In this document: piece by piece, positions 1-8,308 of the stretch
How positions within the stretch are numbered: the first letter of the stretch is position 1
How the letters are laid out: each line of letters opens with the position of its first letter
Assembly: GCF_027532945.1 (NCBI RefSeq)
Contig: NZ_JAPZTZ010000008.1
Span: 1-64,000 of the forward strand
Reading direction: 5' to 3'
Source of the DNA: Phreatobacter sp.
Lineage (GTDB): Bacteria > Pseudomonadota > Alphaproteobacteria > Rhizobiales > Phreatobacteraceae
DNA: 64,000 bases
Translations under genes and position numbers: made by a program
Notes under the pieces: model-generated
The model's input: only the letters and a program-made list of their open reading frames with translations
Databases searched by the model: none
Told to the model about the DNA's origin: nothing

Positions 1-75
1 CGAGACCGGGATCCCGGCCTCGTGCTCCTTCAGGATCCCGATGATCTGCTCTTCCGTGAAGCGGCTGCGCCTCAT
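1..75 (-). CDS. IS3-family transposase OrfA, N-terminal fragment (runs off left edge)
   Basis: Only 25 codons are visible, starting at the ATG complementary to 73-75. They read MRRSRFTEEQIIGILKEHEAG and then IPVS. RSRFTEEQIIGIL is the typical start of the helix-turn-helix OrfA protein of IS3-family elements, which binds the terminal repeats and normally forms an OrfAB transposase by frameshifting with OrfB. The downstream catalytic ORF would lie outside the window. Whether the element is intact cannot be judged. Confidence 0.75.
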   Translation of the reverse strand, partial: MRRSRFTEEQIIGILKEHEAGIPVS

Positions 76-125
76 GTTCTGGTCCTCTCGATGGGCCAGA
101 ACGAACTTCAAACTGGATTATCCCA
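1..125 (-). mobile_element. End of an IS3-family insertion sequence (partial)
   Basis: The first 75 bases encode, on the minus strand, the N-terminus of an IS3-type OrfA transposase. About 40 bases beyond its start codon lies a sequence that reads TGGGATAATCC on the minus strand (positions 125-115). It has the 5'-TG typical of IS3-family inverted repeats, so I place the element's outer end near position 125. The rest of the element lies left of the window, so neither the other inverted repeat nor a target-site duplication can be checked. The family call rests on the protein; the exact boundary is inferred. Confidence 0.6.
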
Positions 126-330
126 GAGGGGCAACGTCAGCTGCACCGGCAATCCAACTCGCGTTGGGAGCCAGGTTGCGAAGCAGGACTCCGGCGAAGT
201 GGTTGGCTGTCGAGGTGAGGAACAGCGAAACAAGGACGAGCGCGACAAGAATAACGATGTCGGAAGACGCTCGATCGGCTGAACTGATGACGGCTTTATC
301 GGGCGTATCGGCTCGTTCGGGTGGACGCAT
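118..330 (-). pseudogene. Small membrane-protein ORF that reads into the IS end (possibly truncated)
   Basis: From an ATG at 330 this frame encodes 70 residues: a polar N-terminus (RPPERADTPDK), then a hydrophobic stretch (IVILVALVLVSLFLTS) that could span the membrane, then a short tail. The stop codon (118-120) lies inside the inferred terminal repeat of the neighbouring insertion sequence, so the last residues may be element-encoded and the original protein may have been longer. Base composition is lower in G+C than the rest of the window. I recognise no family. A longer reading from 459 is possible but has poor codon usage. The remaining bases between 330 and 478 show no other gene. Confidence 0.3.
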
Positions 331-477
331 TTTCCGATAGATCCATACGAGACCTGAAGTGCTTTTCGTAGAATACGTATCGAGGAACAATACCGCCGCC
401 GCCCAAAGGCAGCTCTTGCGACGGCAAAACCAATGGCGATCGCGTCCCTGAGCAGTCAATATGGACGTCGAAAATCG

Positions 478-699
478 TCAATAGTGCGGCGGCGGCGGTT
501 CGGGAAGATTGGGGCCGCCGGCACGGGCCTCGGCCTCGCGCACCTGGTCCTCCAGCCGCTGGATCATGCGCTTCAGCCGCTCGAGCTCCTGCCACTGCGC
601 GGTGATGGTGGCATTGAGGTCCTCGATCGTCTGGTCCTGGTAGGCGACGCGGATCTCCAGCGCCTCCAGCCGGCCGGTGAGATCGTTCACGTCGCTCAT
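478..699 (-). CDS. slyX: SlyX family protein
   Basis: This is a 73-residue, largely alpha-helical protein with heptad-like spacing (LEALEIRVAYQDQTIEDLN), followed by a proline-rich tail ending PEPPPPHY. That combination is the signature of SlyX, a small coiled-coil protein of unknown biochemical role found across proteobacteria. Its ATG overlaps the stop codon of the upstream trhO gene in an ATGA arrangement (696-699), so the two are probably translated from one message. Length and C-terminal motif match the family. Confidence 0.85.
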   Translation of the reverse strand: MSDVNDLTGRLEALEIRVAYQDQTIEDLNATITAQWQELERLKRMIQRLEDQVREAEARAGGPNLPEPPPPHY

Positions 700-1445
700 G
701 CCGCCTCCTGAGCGACGGGAACCGGCACCAGGCCGTGACCGAGCGCTATGCGGTCGTCAAAGACGAAGCAGCCGCCACGCCAGAGGCTCTCCTCCGGCGG
801 CACCTCGGCGAGATAGGCAAGGATGCCGCCCTTGAGGTGCAGCACCTCGGGAAAGCCGCGGTCGAGGAGAAAGGCGCTCGCCTTCTCGCAGCGGATGCCG
901 CCTGTGCAGAACATCGCGATGCGGCGGTGGCGGCCAGGATCGAGGGCGCCGTCGACGAAGGCGCGAAAATCACCGAAGGAGGTCGTGGCGGGGTCGGTCG
1001 CACCCTGGAATGACCCCATCGCCACTTCGAAGCCGTTGCGGGTGTCGATGACGAGCGTGTCCGGATCCGAGATGACCGCGTTCCAGTCGGCCGGCGCCAC
1101 ATAGGTCCCGACCATCCGGGTCGGATCGGTGACACCGCCGTCAAAGGCGACGATCTCGCGCTTGACCTTAACCTTGAGCCGCCCGAAGGGCATCGTATCC
1201 GTCTGCGACAGCCGCACCGACAGGCCGGCAAGGCGCTCACCGAAGATCCATCCGCCGCGCAGCCGGCCGAGCAGAGTCGCGATCGCCTCGGCCGACCCTG
1301 CCACCGTGCCATTGATGCCCTCCGGCGCCAGCAGCAGCGTGCCGGTGAGCCCCAGCTCCGCGCACAGGACGTCGAGCGGCGCAGCAAGGTCGGCGCCGTC
1401 GGGCAGCGGCGCGAAGCGGTAGAGGGCGGCGACCGTGACGGTCAT
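696..1445 (-). CDS. trhO: tRNA uridine(34) hydroxylase TrhO (rhodanese-like)
   Basis: This 249-residue protein belongs to the YceA/TrhO family, which forms 5-hydroxyuridine at the wobble position of certain tRNAs in an oxygen-dependent reaction. The N-terminal part is acylphosphatase-like (LAPEGINGTVAG). The rhodanese domain carries VIDTRNGFEV and the active-site loop MFCTGGIRCEKAS, whose first cysteine is the catalytic one. I chose the ATG at 1445 (MTVTVAALYRF) because family members start just before this strand. An upstream in-frame start at 1496 would add 17 residues of poor match. It is the first gene of a slyX-coupled unit and is divergent from the ATP-grasp gene. Confidence 0.9.
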   Translation of the reverse strand: MTVTVAALYRFAPLPDGADLAAPLDVLCAELGLTGTLLLAPEGINGTVAGSAEAIATLLGRLRGGWIFGERLAGLSVRLSQTDTMPFGRLKVKVKREIVAFDGGVTDPTRMVGTYVAPADWNAVISDPDTLVIDTRNGFEVAMGSFQGATDPATTSFGDFRAFVDGALDPGRHRRIAMFCTGGIRCEKASAFLLDRGFPEVLHLKGGILAYLAEVPPEESLWRGGCFVFDDRIALGHGLVPVPVAQEAA

Positions 1446-1653
1446 GGCGTGGTCCGGAGCATGGCATGCCATAGCTCCCGGCGGGGGAACCGGCAACGGC
1501 CGACCGGGTTGTGGCGGGACGATGCGGCTTTTCGCGGCTGCGAAAGCCCCCTTCCCTAACGACGCGATTTACCGCTAGCTTGTCATCGAAGCGTCAGGAT
1601 CGCTCCGCCAGAGAGGGACCACGTTTCGTCTTCCAGAGGGGACTTTGCCGGCA

Positions 1654-3081
1654 ATGGCAGGCGCTGCACCGATCTTCGATGAAATGACCCTCGCGGACGG
1701 TGCAGTCCGCCCCGCCTACGAGACCCTCGCCCGCTGGCTCCAGTCGATTCCCCCGGATCTTCTCGCCACCCGTTCGCGTGAGGCCGAGGCGCTGTTCCGC
1801 CGTATCGGCATCACCTTCGCCGTCTATGGCGACGCCGCCTCGACCGAGCGGCTCATCCCCTTCGACGTCATTCCGCGGGTGCTCACCAGCGACGAATGGG
1901 GCCGCCTGTCCAAGGGCCTCACCCAGCGGGTGCGCGCCATCAACGCCTTCCTCGGCGATGTCTATTCCAAGCGCGAGATCCTGCGCGCCGGCATCGTGCC
2001 GGAGGACCTCGTCTACCGGAACCCGGCCTTCCGACCGGAAATGAACCAGCAGCCGGTGCCGCACGGCATCTATGTGATGATCGCCGGCATCGACATCGTC
2101 CGCGTCGATGGCGACACGTTCTACGTCCTTGAGGACAATGCCCGCACGCCCTCCGGCGTCTCCTACATGCTGGAGAACCGCGAGGTGATGATCCGCCTCT
2201 TCCCCGAGCTCTTCTCGGCCCACCGCGTCGCGCCGGTGGAGAACTACACCGACGACCTGCTCGCCACGATGCAGTCGGTGGCGCCCCGCTCGGCCTCGTC
2301 CGACCCGACCTGCGTGCTGCTGACGCCCGGCCTGTTCAACTCGGCCTATTACGAGCACACCTTCCTCGCCGACAAGCTCGGCGTCGAACTGGTCGAGGGC
2401 CGCGACCTCTTCGTCAAGGCCGACGTCGTCTACATGCGCACGACCGAGGGGCCGAAGCGCGTCGACGTCATCTATCGCCGCCTCGACGACGATTTTCTCG
2501 ACCCGCTGGTCTTCCGCCCGGATTCGGCGCTCGGCGTGCCCGGCCTGATGTCCGCCTACCATGCCGGCAATGTCACGCTGGCCAATGCGGTCGGCACGGG
2601 CGTTGCCGACGACAAGGCGGTCTACAGCTACATGCCAGAGATCGTGAAGTTCTATCTCGGCGAGGAGCCGATCCTGAAGAACGTGCCGACCTGGCGCTGC
2701 CGCGAGGCGGACGAGCTGAAATATGTGCTGGAGCGACTGCCCGAACTGGTCGTGAAGGAGGTCCACGGCTCCGGCGGCTACGGCATGCTCATCGGCCCGA
2801 AGGCGACGAGCGCCGAGATCGAAACCTTCCGCGAGAAGCTGATCGCGGACCCCGCCAATTTCATCGCCCAGCCGACGCTGGCGCTGTCCACCTGCCCGAC
2901 CCTGGTCGAGGAGGGCGTCGCGCCCCGCCACGTGGACCTGCGCCCCTTCGTGCTCACCGGCCGCGACAAGGTCCGCATCGTGCCCGGCGGCCTGACGCGC
3001 GTCGCGCTGAAGGAGGGCTCGCTCGTGGTCAATTCCAGCCAGGGCGGCGGCACCAAGGACACCTGGGTCCTGGATTCGTGA
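1654..3081 (+). CDS. Circularly permuted type 2 ATP-grasp protein
   Basis: A 475-residue member of the DUF404/DUF407 ATP-grasp group, predicted to form an amide or peptide bond using ATP. Visible landmarks are VLEDNARTPSGVSYMLENR in the middle and the nucleotide-binding stretch VVKEVHGSGGYGMLIGP toward the C-terminus. The start is uncertain: an AGGGG at 1637-1641 sits 12 bases before this ATG but 3 bases before an in-frame TTG at 1645 that would add three residues. It is the first gene of a three-gene unit with an alpha-E protein (14-base gap) and a transglutaminase (13-base gap), an arrangement conserved in many bacteria. Substrate unknown. Confidence 0.9.
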   Translation: MAGAAPIFDEMTLADGAVRPAYETLARWLQSIPPDLLATRSREAEALFRRIGITFAVYGDAASTERLIPFDVIPRVLTSDEWGRLSKGLTQRVRAINAFLGDVYSKREILRAGIVPEDLVYRNPAFRPEMNQQPVPHGIYVMIAGIDIVRVDGDTFYVLEDNARTPSGVSYMLENREVMIRLFPELFSAHRVAPVENYTDDLLATMQSVAPRSASSDPTCVLLTPGLFNSAYYEHTFLADKLGVELVEGRDLFVKADVVYMRTTEGPKRVDVIYRRLDDDFLDPLVFRPDSALGVPGLMSAYHAGNVTLANAVGTGVADDKAVYSYMPEIVKFYLGEEPILKNVPTWRCREADELKYVLERLPELVVKEVHGSGGYGMLIGPKATSAEIETFREKLIADPANFIAQPTLALSTCPTLVEEGVAPRHVDLRPFVLTGRDKVRIVPGGLTRVALKEGSLVVNSSQGGGTKDTWVLDS

Positions 3082-3095
3082 GATAGGCGGAACCC

Positions 3096-4040
3096 ATGCT
3101 CTCCCGTACCGCCGACAATCTCTTCTGGCTCGCCCGCTACGTCGAACGCGCCGAATATCTCGCCCGCATCATCGAGGCCTCGACGCGTCTTGCGAACCTG
3201 CCCTCGGCCTATGCCGGCACGTCCAATGAATGGGAATCCGCAGTGGCGACCGCCGGCTGCGCCCATCTCTTCTACCAGGCGCACGAGAAGGCGACGCGCG
3301 AGACCGTCATCGACTTCCTCGCCTTCTCTCCCGACAACCCCTCCTCGATCCGTTCCTGCTTCGAGGTGGCCCGCACCAATGCGCGGTCCGTGCGCACCGC
3401 GCTCACCGTGGAGATGTGGGACGCCATCAACTCGGCCTGGCTGGAACTGTCGAAATACCGCGCCTCCGGCCTGAACCAGGACGAGAACCTCGCGAACTTC
3501 CTCGCCTTCGTGAAGGAAACGGGCCTGCGCTTCGACGGCTCGGCCTATCGGACCATGCTGCGCTCGGACGGCTACTGGTTCTCGCGCCTCGGCGTGATGA
3601 TCGAGCGCGCCGACAACACCGCCCGCATCCTCGACGTGAAGTACCACGTGCTGTTGCCGGCCTCCGAGACGGTCGGCGGCTCGCTCGACTATTTCCAGTG
3701 GTCGGCGATCCTGCGCGCCGTCTCGGCGCTCACCGCCTATCACTGGGTCTACAAGGAGAGCCTCAAGCCCTGGCTGGTGGCGGACCTCCTGATCCTCAAC
3801 GACCAGATGCCGCGCTCTCTCGCCGCCTGCTACGAGAGCATCGTGCGCAATCTCGACAGCCTGTCGCTCGCCTATGGCCGCCAGGGCCCGGCCCAGCGCG
3901 CCGCCCGCGCCACCCGCACCCGGCTGGAGAATGCCCGGATCGAGGACATCTTCCAGTCCGGCCTGCATGAATTCGTCTCGGACTTCATCACCGAGAACAA
4001 CCGGCTGGGCGCCGCCATCACCCAGCAATACCTGACCTGA
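3096..4040 (+). CDS. Alpha-E domain-containing protein (DUF403)
   Basis: A 314-residue, mostly helical protein. It opens with LSRTADNLFWLARYVERAEYL, the diagnostic N-terminus of the alpha-E family (quoted length shortened to the start region), and contains ARLGVMIERADN-type helices near residues 160-175. Alpha-E proteins are almost always encoded beside circularly permuted ATP-grasp and transglutaminase-like proteins, as here. They have been proposed to help make or process a peptide or amide product. No catalytic residues are recognisable. It is probably cotranscribed with its neighbours. Confidence 0.9.
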   Translation: MLSRTADNLFWLARYVERAEYLARIIEASTRLANLPSAYAGTSNEWESAVATAGCAHLFYQAHEKATRETVIDFLAFSPDNPSSIRSCFEVARTNARSVRTALTVEMWDAINSAWLELSKYRASGLNQDENLANFLAFVKETGLRFDGSAYRTMLRSDGYWFSRLGVMIERADNTARILDVKYHVLLPASETVGGSLDYFQWSAILRAVSALTAYHWVYKESLKPWLVADLLILNDQMPRSLAACYESIVRNLDSLSLAYGRQGPAQRAARATRTRLENARIEDIFQSGLHEFVSDFITENNRLGAAITQQYLT

Positions 4041-4053
4041 CGGCTAAGGCCCC

Positions 4054-4878
4054 ATGCGCATCCGCATCGCCCACGAGACCGTCTACAGCTACGCGGTCCC
4101 CGCCCATGCGGTGATCCAGACGCTCAGGCTCACCCCGCGCAACTATGAGGGCCAGCACATCCTCAACTGGCGCATCGACGTCGACCAGGACGCCCGCCTC
4201 GACGCCCACGAGGACGCCTTCGGCAACATCACCCACACCTTCTCCTGCGCCGGGCCGATCCAGACCCTGACCGTCCGGGTCGACGGCCTCGTCGAGACCT
4301 CCGACACGGCCGGCGTGGTACGCGGCGCAGTCGAGCGCTTCCCCCCCGGCCTCTACCTGCGCGAGACGGCCCTCTCAGCCGCCGATCCCGCCATCCGCAG
4401 CTTTGCCGAGGCGCGCGAGCGGCCGGGCGATCGGCTCTCGACGCTTCATGCCCTGCTCGACGACCTCGCCCGCGACATGACCTTCGACAAGGACCCGACC
4501 CACGCCTCGACCACGGCGGCGGAGGCCTTCGCGCTGAGGCGCGGCGTCTGCCAGGACTTCGCCCATGTCTTCATCGCCGCGGCGCGCCATCTCGGTATTC
4601 CCGCCCGCTATGTCGGCGGCTATTTCCTCCATGCCGACGGCACGGTGGACCAGGAGGCAGGCCATGCCTGGGCCGAGGCCCATGTGCCCGATCTCGGCTG
4701 GGTCGGCTTCGATGCCGCCAACGGTCTCTGCCCGACCGAGCAGCACATCCGCATCGCCTGCGGCCTCGACTATCTCAACGCCGCGCCCATCCGCGGCTCC
4801 CGCCACGGCGGCGAGGGCGAGTTTTTGACGGTGAAGGTCATGGTGGACCAGGCGCTGCGGCAGGTGCAGGTGCAGTAG
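4054..4878 (+). CDS. Transglutaminase-like cysteine protease family protein
   Basis: This 274-residue protein has an N-terminal beta-rich domain (residues 1-100) typical of bacterial transglutaminase-like proteins, then the catalytic core. The expected triad is present: C166 in GVCQDFAH, H204 in AGHAWAEA and D220 in GFDAANG. No signal peptide is seen, so it should be cytoplasmic. It closes the ATP-grasp/alpha-E/transglutaminase unit. In that setting it is predicted to cleave or transfer amide bonds on the product of the ATP-grasp enzyme; this is inference from conserved neighbourhood, not shown here. Confidence 0.9.
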   Translation: MRIRIAHETVYSYAVPAHAVIQTLRLTPRNYEGQHILNWRIDVDQDARLDAHEDAFGNITHTFSCAGPIQTLTVRVDGLVETSDTAGVVRGAVERFPPGLYLRETALSAADPAIRSFAEARERPGDRLSTLHALLDDLARDMTFDKDPTHASTTAAEAFALRRGVCQDFAHVFIAAARHLGIPARYVGGYFLHADGTVDQEAGHAWAEAHVPDLGWVGFDAANGLCPTEQHIRIACGLDYLNAAPIRGSRHGGEGEFLTVKVMVDQALRQVQVQ

Positions 4879-4990
4879 GGGCGGGCGCGGAACCGGGAGC
4901 ATTCCGGCCTGCGGGCCTCCCTGCCGACCCCGCGACCCCTTGCCGCCGCCCGCGGCAGGCTCTACCTCCGGACCAGTCCCGGAGCGCATC

Positions 4991-5761
4991 ATGACCGAGC
5001 CGACCACCGTCACTGCCGCCATCCTCGTCATCGGCGACGAGATCCTCTCCGGGCGCACCAAGGACAAGAACATCGGTTACATCGCCGAGTACTGCACGGC
5101 GATCGGCATCGACGTGAAGGAGGTCCGGGTCGTCCCCGACGAGGAGGACGAGATCATCCCCGCCCTCAACACGCTGCGGGCCAAGTACGGCTACGTCTTC
5201 ACCACCGGCGGCATCGGCCCGACCCATGACGACATCACCGCGGACTGCGTCGCCAAGGCCTTCGGGGTCACCATCGATGTCGACCCGCGCGCCCGCGCCA
5301 TGCTGCTGGAGCGCATTGCCGAGAAGGACCTCAATGAGGCCCGGCTGCGCATGGCGCGCATTCCCGCTGGCGCCGAGCTCATCGAAAACCCGGTGTCGAA
5401 GGCGCCGGGCTTCATGATCGGCAATGTCATCACCATGGCCGGCGTGCCCTCGGTCATGCAGGCGATGATGGACGTGGTCTCGCCGCGCCTGAAGACCGGC
5501 ACCAAGATGATCCAGGTCTCCATCGAGGCGCCGGGCTTGCGCGAGGGCGACATCGGTACGCCCTACGCCGCCATCGCCAAGGCCCATCCCGGCGTCATCA
5601 TGGGCTCCTACCCGATGATGCAGGATGGCAAGTTCTGGACGCGGCTGGTGCTGCGCGCCAAGGACGAGGCGCTGCTCGCCGCGGCGGAGGAAGCCGTCGT
5701 CGCCATGGTCGGCGAGCACAAGCGCCCCGACGCCCCGATCACCGTCACCCGCGGCGGGTGA
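4991..5761 (+). CDS. CinA-like molybdopterin-binding domain protein
   Basis: A 256-residue protein with the MoaB/Mog-type fold at the N-terminus: AAILVIGDEILSGRTKDKN near residues 9-27 and TTGGIGPTHDDIT near 72-84. These are hallmarks of the CinA N-terminal (COG1058) domain. The C-terminal nicotinamide-nucleotide amidase domain of full CinA is absent, which is common in alphaproteobacteria. Family members have been linked to ADP-ribose or NMN metabolism, but the role of this short form is not settled. The ATG at 4991 was chosen because the conserved domain starts within ten residues; upstream in-frame sequence is non-conserved. Confidence 0.85.
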   Translation: MTEPTTVTAAILVIGDEILSGRTKDKNIGYIAEYCTAIGIDVKEVRVVPDEEDEIIPALNTLRAKYGYVFTTGGIGPTHDDITADCVAKAFGVTIDVDPRARAMLLERIAEKDLNEARLRMARIPAGAELIENPVSKAPGFMIGNVITMAGVPSVMQAMMDVVSPRLKTGTKMIQVSIEAPGLREGDIGTPYAAIAKAHPGVIMGSYPMMQDGKFWTRLVLRAKDEALLAAAEEAVVAMVGEHKRPDAPITVTRGG

Positions 5762-5959
5762 GGCCACTGTCCTTGCGACGCGATGGGAGCAGCCGATCCG
5801 GCCGGCCTCCCCGCCTGTGTTCAACCGCCCCGCCCAGAGCAACCCTTCTGCGGTGCAGAGGCATATTCCCTTTGGAAAAGCCGGCGGCAACGGATTTGCT
5901 GGGCGGCGCGCGGCGGCTAGTGTCGCCGGCCTGTCGACGTCCCTGCGCTGGAGTGCCCC

Positions 5960-6454
5960 ATGGCGACCCCGAACCCGGAAAAGGCCTTCCCCGTCTCCTG
6001 GGACCAGTTCCACCGCGACGCCCGTGCGCTGGCCTGGCGCATCAGCAGTGCCGGACCCTTCCGCGCCATCGTCTGCATCACCCGCGGCGGTCTCGTTCCG
6101 GCGGCGATCGTCACCCGCGAGCTCGGCATCCGCACGATCGAGACGGTCTGCATCGCCAGCTACCACGACTACCAGAGCCAGGGTCAGCTCAAGGTCATCA
6201 AGGAGGTGGCGCCCCACCTCCTCACCGATGGCGGCGAGGGCATCCTCGTGGTCGATGACCTCGTCGACACCGGCAAGACCGCCAAGGTGGTGCGCGAGAT
6301 GCTCCCCAAGGCGCATTTCGCCACCGTCTATGCCAAGCCTCAAGGGCGCCCGATGGTCGACACCTTCGTCACCGAAGTGTCCCAGGACACCTGGATCTAT
6401 TTCCCCTGGGACATGGGCTACACTTTCCAGCCGCCGATCCGCGACGCCGGCTGA
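5960..6454 (+). CDS. gpt: Xanthine phosphoribosyltransferase
   Basis: This 164-residue enzyme matches Gpt, which salvages xanthine and guanine (and weakly hypoxanthine) by joining them to PRPP. The PRPP-binding loop is [12 protein letters not shown] at residues 97-108, and [10 protein letters not shown] near residues 39-48 is the other conserved nucleotide-binding segment. Length equals the family norm. It stands alone, with about 200 bases of non-coding sequence upstream that contain no recognisable riboswitch. A GGAG lies just before the ATG. Confidence 0.92.
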   Translation: MATPNPEKAFPVSWDQFHRDARALAWRISSAGPFRAIVCITRGGLVPAAIVTRELGIRTIETVCIASYHDYQSQGQLKVIKEVAPHLLTDGGEGILVVDDLVDTGKTAKVVREMLPKAHFATVYAKPQGRPMVDTFVTEVSQDTWIYFPWDMGYTFQPPIRDAG

Positions 6455-6460
6455 GGCCCC

Positions 6461-6625
6461 TCACCGCTTGCCGAACACCGCCAGCCGCAAGTTGTCGGTG
6501 CCGAGGCTCTCGTCGATGAGCAGGCCGGCGCGCCGGCCCTCGGGGCCGAGCAGACCGAGCATCAGCGGCGGGTTCATCAGAACCAGCACGGTCGTGAAAA
6601 ACAGCACGATCTTGGCAGGGGTCAT
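6461..6625 (-). CDS. Small hypothetical membrane protein
   Basis: A 54-residue frame from an ATG at 6625: TPAKIVLFFTTVLVLMNPPLML forms one likely membrane segment (given here only as a position, residues 2-22), followed by a polar tail. A GGCAGGGGTC-type purine stretch is not evident upstream on the minus strand, and a longer in-frame start at 6679 exists. It lies convergent to gpt with a gap of six bases. Similar short one-helix proteins are common in this order but I recognise no named family. Confidence 0.45.
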   Translation of the reverse strand: MTPAKIVLFFTTVLVLMNPPLMLGLLGPEGRRAGLLIDESLGTDNLRLAVFGKR

Positions 6626-6800
6626 TTGCACGGCCGGTCTCCCCGGGCTTGCCGTCCCCTTCCCCGCGAACCCGCGCAAAAGCTAGCGGGCGCGCCTCAA
6701 CGCCGCGTTCACCGGACCGGTCGAAATGGTCAACGAACTGTTGCCCTGCCGTTAGGGCATCGTTAAGGCCTCCCCCTGCCGAAAGGGAAGCTTCGGGCGG

Positions 6801-6885
6801 TGGTGCCCCCTGCCGGACTCGAACCGGCACGCCCGAGGGCTCCGAATTTTAAGTTCGGTGCGGCTACCGATTTCGCCAAGGGGGC
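6801..6885 (-). tRNA. tRNA-Leu (anticodon UAA)
   Basis: Read on the minus strand the 85-base gene starts GCCCCCTTGGCGAAAT and ends with an encoded CCA. The acceptor stem pairs GCCCCCT with AGGGGGC. The anticodon arm is CCGAA-CTTAAAA-TTCGG, giving anticodon UAA. A long variable arm (GCCCTCGGGC type) marks it as class II, as expected for leucine. The T arm GCCGG-TTCGAGT-CCGGC is regular. No attachment-site duplication or integrase is visible beside it. Confidence 0.95.
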
Positions 6886-6942
6886 CCGCTGCCAAGCTCT
6901 AGCGGCTCGGCAGCGGATTTGGCAATCGGAGCGCGAGCGCGA

Positions 6943-8130
6943 TCAGCGCCGCACCGGTTCGGCGGTCCTGATGCTGGCGGGCGAGGCCGGCATGGCGAGC
7001 ACGCCGATCTCCCTCAACGCGCCGTTCTCGAAGGCGAAGACCTGGATGTCGTCGCCCACCATGTTCTGCACCAGAAGCCGCCGGCTGTCGGCCGACCATG
7101 CCGCGCCTTGCGACCACTGGCCGATCGGCGCCTCGGCGATCTTCGCGAGGTCAGTGCCCCGCACTTCGTAGATCACCACCTTGCCGCGCGCGGCGAAGAA
7201 GGGCGAGTTGCGCGGCTTGTTCGAGCCTTCCATGACCACGACGGCGACATGCCGGCCATCGGGCGCCATCTTGATGCCCTCCGGCGTCTGTCCGACGGAG
7301 ACGGTGTTCACCACCCGCGGCGGCTGCGCCTTCACATCGATGAGGCTGATCGTGTCGGCATCGCCGCCGCCAAGGCCGATATTGGCGACCACGGCAACGT
7401 CGCCGCGGGCAGAGACGTCGAGCCCATAGGGCCTGAGGCCCGCATTGAGGTCGCGGCGCGTGTAGGTCACGGTCGTGCCCTCGATCGAAAGCACCGAGAT
7501 CTTGTGGTCATTGTCGCGGGTGACGAGGGCGGTGCGCCCGTCAGGCGTGAAGGCGACATGGCTCGGGCCGGATGTCGGCTCGCCCACCGCGATCTTCGGG
7601 CCGACCGTCACGGTCCGCCCCGCAATCGTCAGCACCGACACCGTGCCCTCCGCGCGGTTGGCGACGATGGCGAGGGTGCCCGACGGGTGGATGGAGAGGC
7701 CGGCCGCCCCCTGCCCGACCTCCAGCGTCGCGATCACCACCGGCGGCTCAGCCTTGAGGTCGATGACCGAGACGCGATTGTCGGGAATGGTGCGGCGCGG
7801 ATTGGCGGGATCGAGCTTCATGGCCGAGCTGACCAGCGCCAGGCTCTCGTCGGCCGTCACCGCCACCGATACGGGGGGACCGACGACGCTCGCAGGCGCG
7901 GGGATCGTCGCCCGCACCCGCGGCGTGCCAGAGGCGAAGTCGATGATCGAGACGGAATCGGGCCGCGGCTGATCAACGACGGTGGCAACGCCGTCCACGA
8001 GCCGCATCTTGCCGTCATTGGCCGAGACGGCGATCTGCGCCGTTGCCGACGGGGATGCGGCCAGGAGTCCCGCCGCGGATGCGGCAAAGAGCCCGGCGGC
8101 TAACGCCGGCCGGATAGAGGTGAGCCTCAT
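6943..8130 (-). CDS. Secreted YncE-like beta-propeller protein
   Basis: This 395-residue protein starts at the ATG complementary to 8128-8130 with a clear signal peptide (MRLTSIRPALAAGLFAAS, cleavage after the ATAQ region). It continues with repeated blades of the kind NRVSVIDLK, GTVSVLTIAG and DTISLIDVK, each followed by PSG or PDG turns. That is the pattern of YncE/lactonase-like seven-bladed propellers. Such periplasmic proteins bind or process unknown ligands. An upstream start at 8310 is in frame but would bury the signal peptide. The 178-base gap to the divergent DUF3617 gene should hold both promoters. Confidence 0.8.
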   Translation of the reverse strand: MRLTSIRPALAAGLFAASAAGLLAASPSATAQIAVSANDGKMRLVDGVATVVDQPRPDSVSIIDFASGTPRVRATIPAPASVVGPPVSVAVTADESLALVSSAMKLDPANPRRTIPDNRVSVIDLKAEPPVVIATLEVGQGAAGLSIHPSGTLAIVANRAEGTVSVLTIAGRTVTVGPKIAVGEPTSGPSHVAFTPDGRTALVTRDNDHKISVLSIEGTTVTYTRRDLNAGLRPYGLDVSARGDVAVVANIGLGGGDADTISLIDVKAQPPRVVNTVSVGQTPEGIKMAPDGRHVAVVVMEGSNKPRNSPFFAARGKVVIYEVRGTDLAKIAEAPIGQWSQGAAWSADSRRLLVQNMVGDDIQVFAFENGALREIGVLAMPASPASIRTAEPVRR

Positions 8131-8308
8131 GGTGTTTCTCCCTGGCCGTATCGGCCTGTTCTGGTGCGAGCCGAGCCTAGCAGCAGCGCTCCGCCACGCC
8201 ATCCGCACGCGACCGGACCATAGCCACAGGCCGACCGCGCGTGATCGCCGCCGACCGTGGCTGATCCGCCACGCATCACCCATTGATTCCCGCCTATAGA
8301 AGATCGCC

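Noticed and set aside
6801-6885. tRNA-Leu as an attachment site for an island
   Set aside because: No integrase and no repeated 3' tRNA end was seen nearby.
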